6,207 bases of DNA from a bacterium (GTDB lineage: Bacteria; Oederibacteriota; PGYV01; DSBP01), in NCBI GenBank assembly GCA_011049465.1, contig DSBP01000155.1, forward strand, positions 1 to 6,207, given 5' to 3'. Shown piece after piece: positions 5,433-6,207 of this stretch. A program made the translations under genes and the position numbers. The notes under the pieces were generated by a model, which was not told the origin of the DNA, did no database searches, and worked only from the letters and a program-made list of their open reading frames with translations. Position 1 is the first letter of the stretch, and every line of letters starts with the position of its first letter.

Positions 5433-6207
5433 TTATTTACCTCCGGTTGCTTTCGCGAGAGCTTTGTCCGCGTTGATGAAGTTCCTGTCTATGCCGAGTT
5501 TTTTCGGGTCAATACCGAAGGCAACCCCCATAAGCTGGGTGAAATAGAGTATCGGGATATTCAGGTCCTCTTTATACTTGCGCGAGAGCTTTGACTGGTA
5601 AGCCTCGAGATTGAGCTGGCAGAGGGGGCAGGCAGTGACTATCATGTCCGCACCTCCCTGTTTTGCCGAGAGGAGTATTTCGCGTATCATATCATCGGCA
5701 ACATTTTCCATTGTCTGCACAAGCAGCCCTGAGCAGCACTTTGATTTCATGGTGAATCTTGAGGGCTCCGCGCCTATGTAGCTCACCAGCTTGTCGAGGA
5801 TGACCGGGTGGTCAGTATCGTCAAGCTCTGATTTCGGCCTTACTATCTGGCATCCGTAATAGGGCGCTGCTTTTATGCCTTTGAGGCTCTTCTTTACCGA
5901 TTTTTTTATCTCTTCTTCTGCGTCGTTTACAAGAATGTCTATCACGTGCCGCACGCGCGGCTTCCCCTCATATTCAAAACCCTCATCTTTAAGGAATCCC
6001 CTCACCTTTTCCTTTATCCCGGGGCTGTCCTCCATTGTGTACTCGGCTTTTTTAAGCGCGGTAAAACAGGCGCTGCACGGCACAGCGAGGTCGAGCCCCA
6101 TCTTTTCTGCTATGGCGATGTTGCGCGCGCACAGGTATGTGGAGCCCCTGTCATCAAGCCCGACAGAGAGCGTGGCGCCGCAGCAGTTCCAGTCCTCAAT
6201 CTCCTCA
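5433..6207 (-). CDS. hdrB: Heterodisulfide reductase subunit B (HdrB), 5'-truncated by the window edge
   Basis: HdrB is the catalytic subunit that reduces a disulfide (CoM-S-S-CoB in methanogens) on two non-cubane [4Fe-4S] clusters held by two CCG domains. The frame stays open to the window end, giving 257 visible residues; the family is about 290-300, so roughly 40 N-terminal residues, including the first CCG cysteine, are missing. Counting from the first visible codon (6206), the rest of CCG domain 1 is C8-C9 and C44/C47 (PCSAC). Domain 2 is complete: C119 (YYGC), C157-C158 and C193/C196 (CPLC). The segment near residue 219, YFTQLMGVAFGID, is typical of HdrB C-termini. The Met at 6101 is internal: conserved family sequence (EDWNCCGAT) lies upstream in the same frame. 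It ends TAA one base before hdrA. HdrC, its usual partner, is probably just upstream. The substrate in a non-methanogen is unknown. Related CCG proteins exist, but the HdrA partner and motif spacing make HdrB the best call. Confidence 0.93.
   Translation of the reverse strand, partial: EEIEDWNCCGATLSVGLDDRGSTYLCARNIAIAEKMGLDLAVPCSACFTALKKAEYTMEDSPGIKEKVRGFLKDEGFEYEGKPRVRHVIDILVNDAEEEIKKSVKKSLKGIKAAPYYGCQIVRPKSELDDTDHPVILDKLVSYIGAEPSRFTMKSKCCSGLLVQTMENVADDMIREILLSAKQGGADMIVTACPLCQLNLEAYQSKLSRKYKEDLNIPILYFTQLMGVAFGIDPKKLGIDRNFINADKALAKATGGK
5439..5444 (-). promoter_or_regulatory. Ribosome binding site of hdrA
   Basis: GGAGGT on the minus strand lies 7 bases before the hdrA ATG (5431). It is embedded in the last codons of hdrB, so ribosomes ending hdrB at 5433 are placed at the hdrA start. 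It supports 5431 as the start. Confidence 0.85.

Noticed and set aside
5433..6101. Met at 6101 as the hdrB start
   Set aside because: The frame continues to the window edge and encodes the conserved EDWNCCGAT segment of CCG domain 1 upstream of that Met.

Overview
The window is one tight, single-direction gene cluster on the minus strand. It encodes most of a cytoplasmic, electron-bifurcating heterodisulfide reductase / [NiFe] hydrogenase complex (Hdr-Mvh). In transcription order, from high to low coordinates, it carries hdrB (5' end outside the window), hdrA, mvhD, mvhG, mvhA and a hydrogenase maturation protease. No convincing gene lies on the plus strand, and no RNA gene, CRISPR array or transposase gene was seen.

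Layout. The genes at 5433-6207 (hdrB) and 3470-5431 (hdrA) are separated by one base. A 103-base AT-rich gap (3367-3469) follows, holding an imperfect inverted repeat built of 7-base units and then a strong ribosome binding site. mvhD (2935-3366) is followed by a 34-base gap with a short direct repeat, then mvhG (1936-2901), one base, mvhA (471-1934), and a 4-base ATGA overlap into the protease gene (16-474). Shine-Dalgarno sequences are strong (GGAGG type) at every junction except the last, where stop-start overlap suggests translational coupling. No promoter or terminator is evident; both operon ends probably lie outside the window.

How the parts work together. By analogy with the methanogen complex, MvhA/MvhG oxidise H2 and MvhD, with its [2Fe-2S] cluster, passes electrons to HdrA. 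The HdrA FAD splits them, sending one branch to a low-potential acceptor such as ferredoxin through ferredoxin-like domains. The other goes through HdrC (not in the window, probably just upstream) to the HdrB active site, which reduces a disulfide. The terminal protease would trim the MvhA C-terminus after nickel insertion.

Organism. The proteins indicate an H2-using strict anaerobe. The joined hdr-mvh layout, the maturation protease directly behind mvhA where characterised methanogens have mvhB, and the strong Shine-Dalgarno sites fit an anaerobic bacterium (for example a Desulfobacterota- or Nitrospirota-like sulfur-cycle lineage) better than a methanogen. This is inference; the window alone does not fix the lineage, and the physiological disulfide substrate is unknown.
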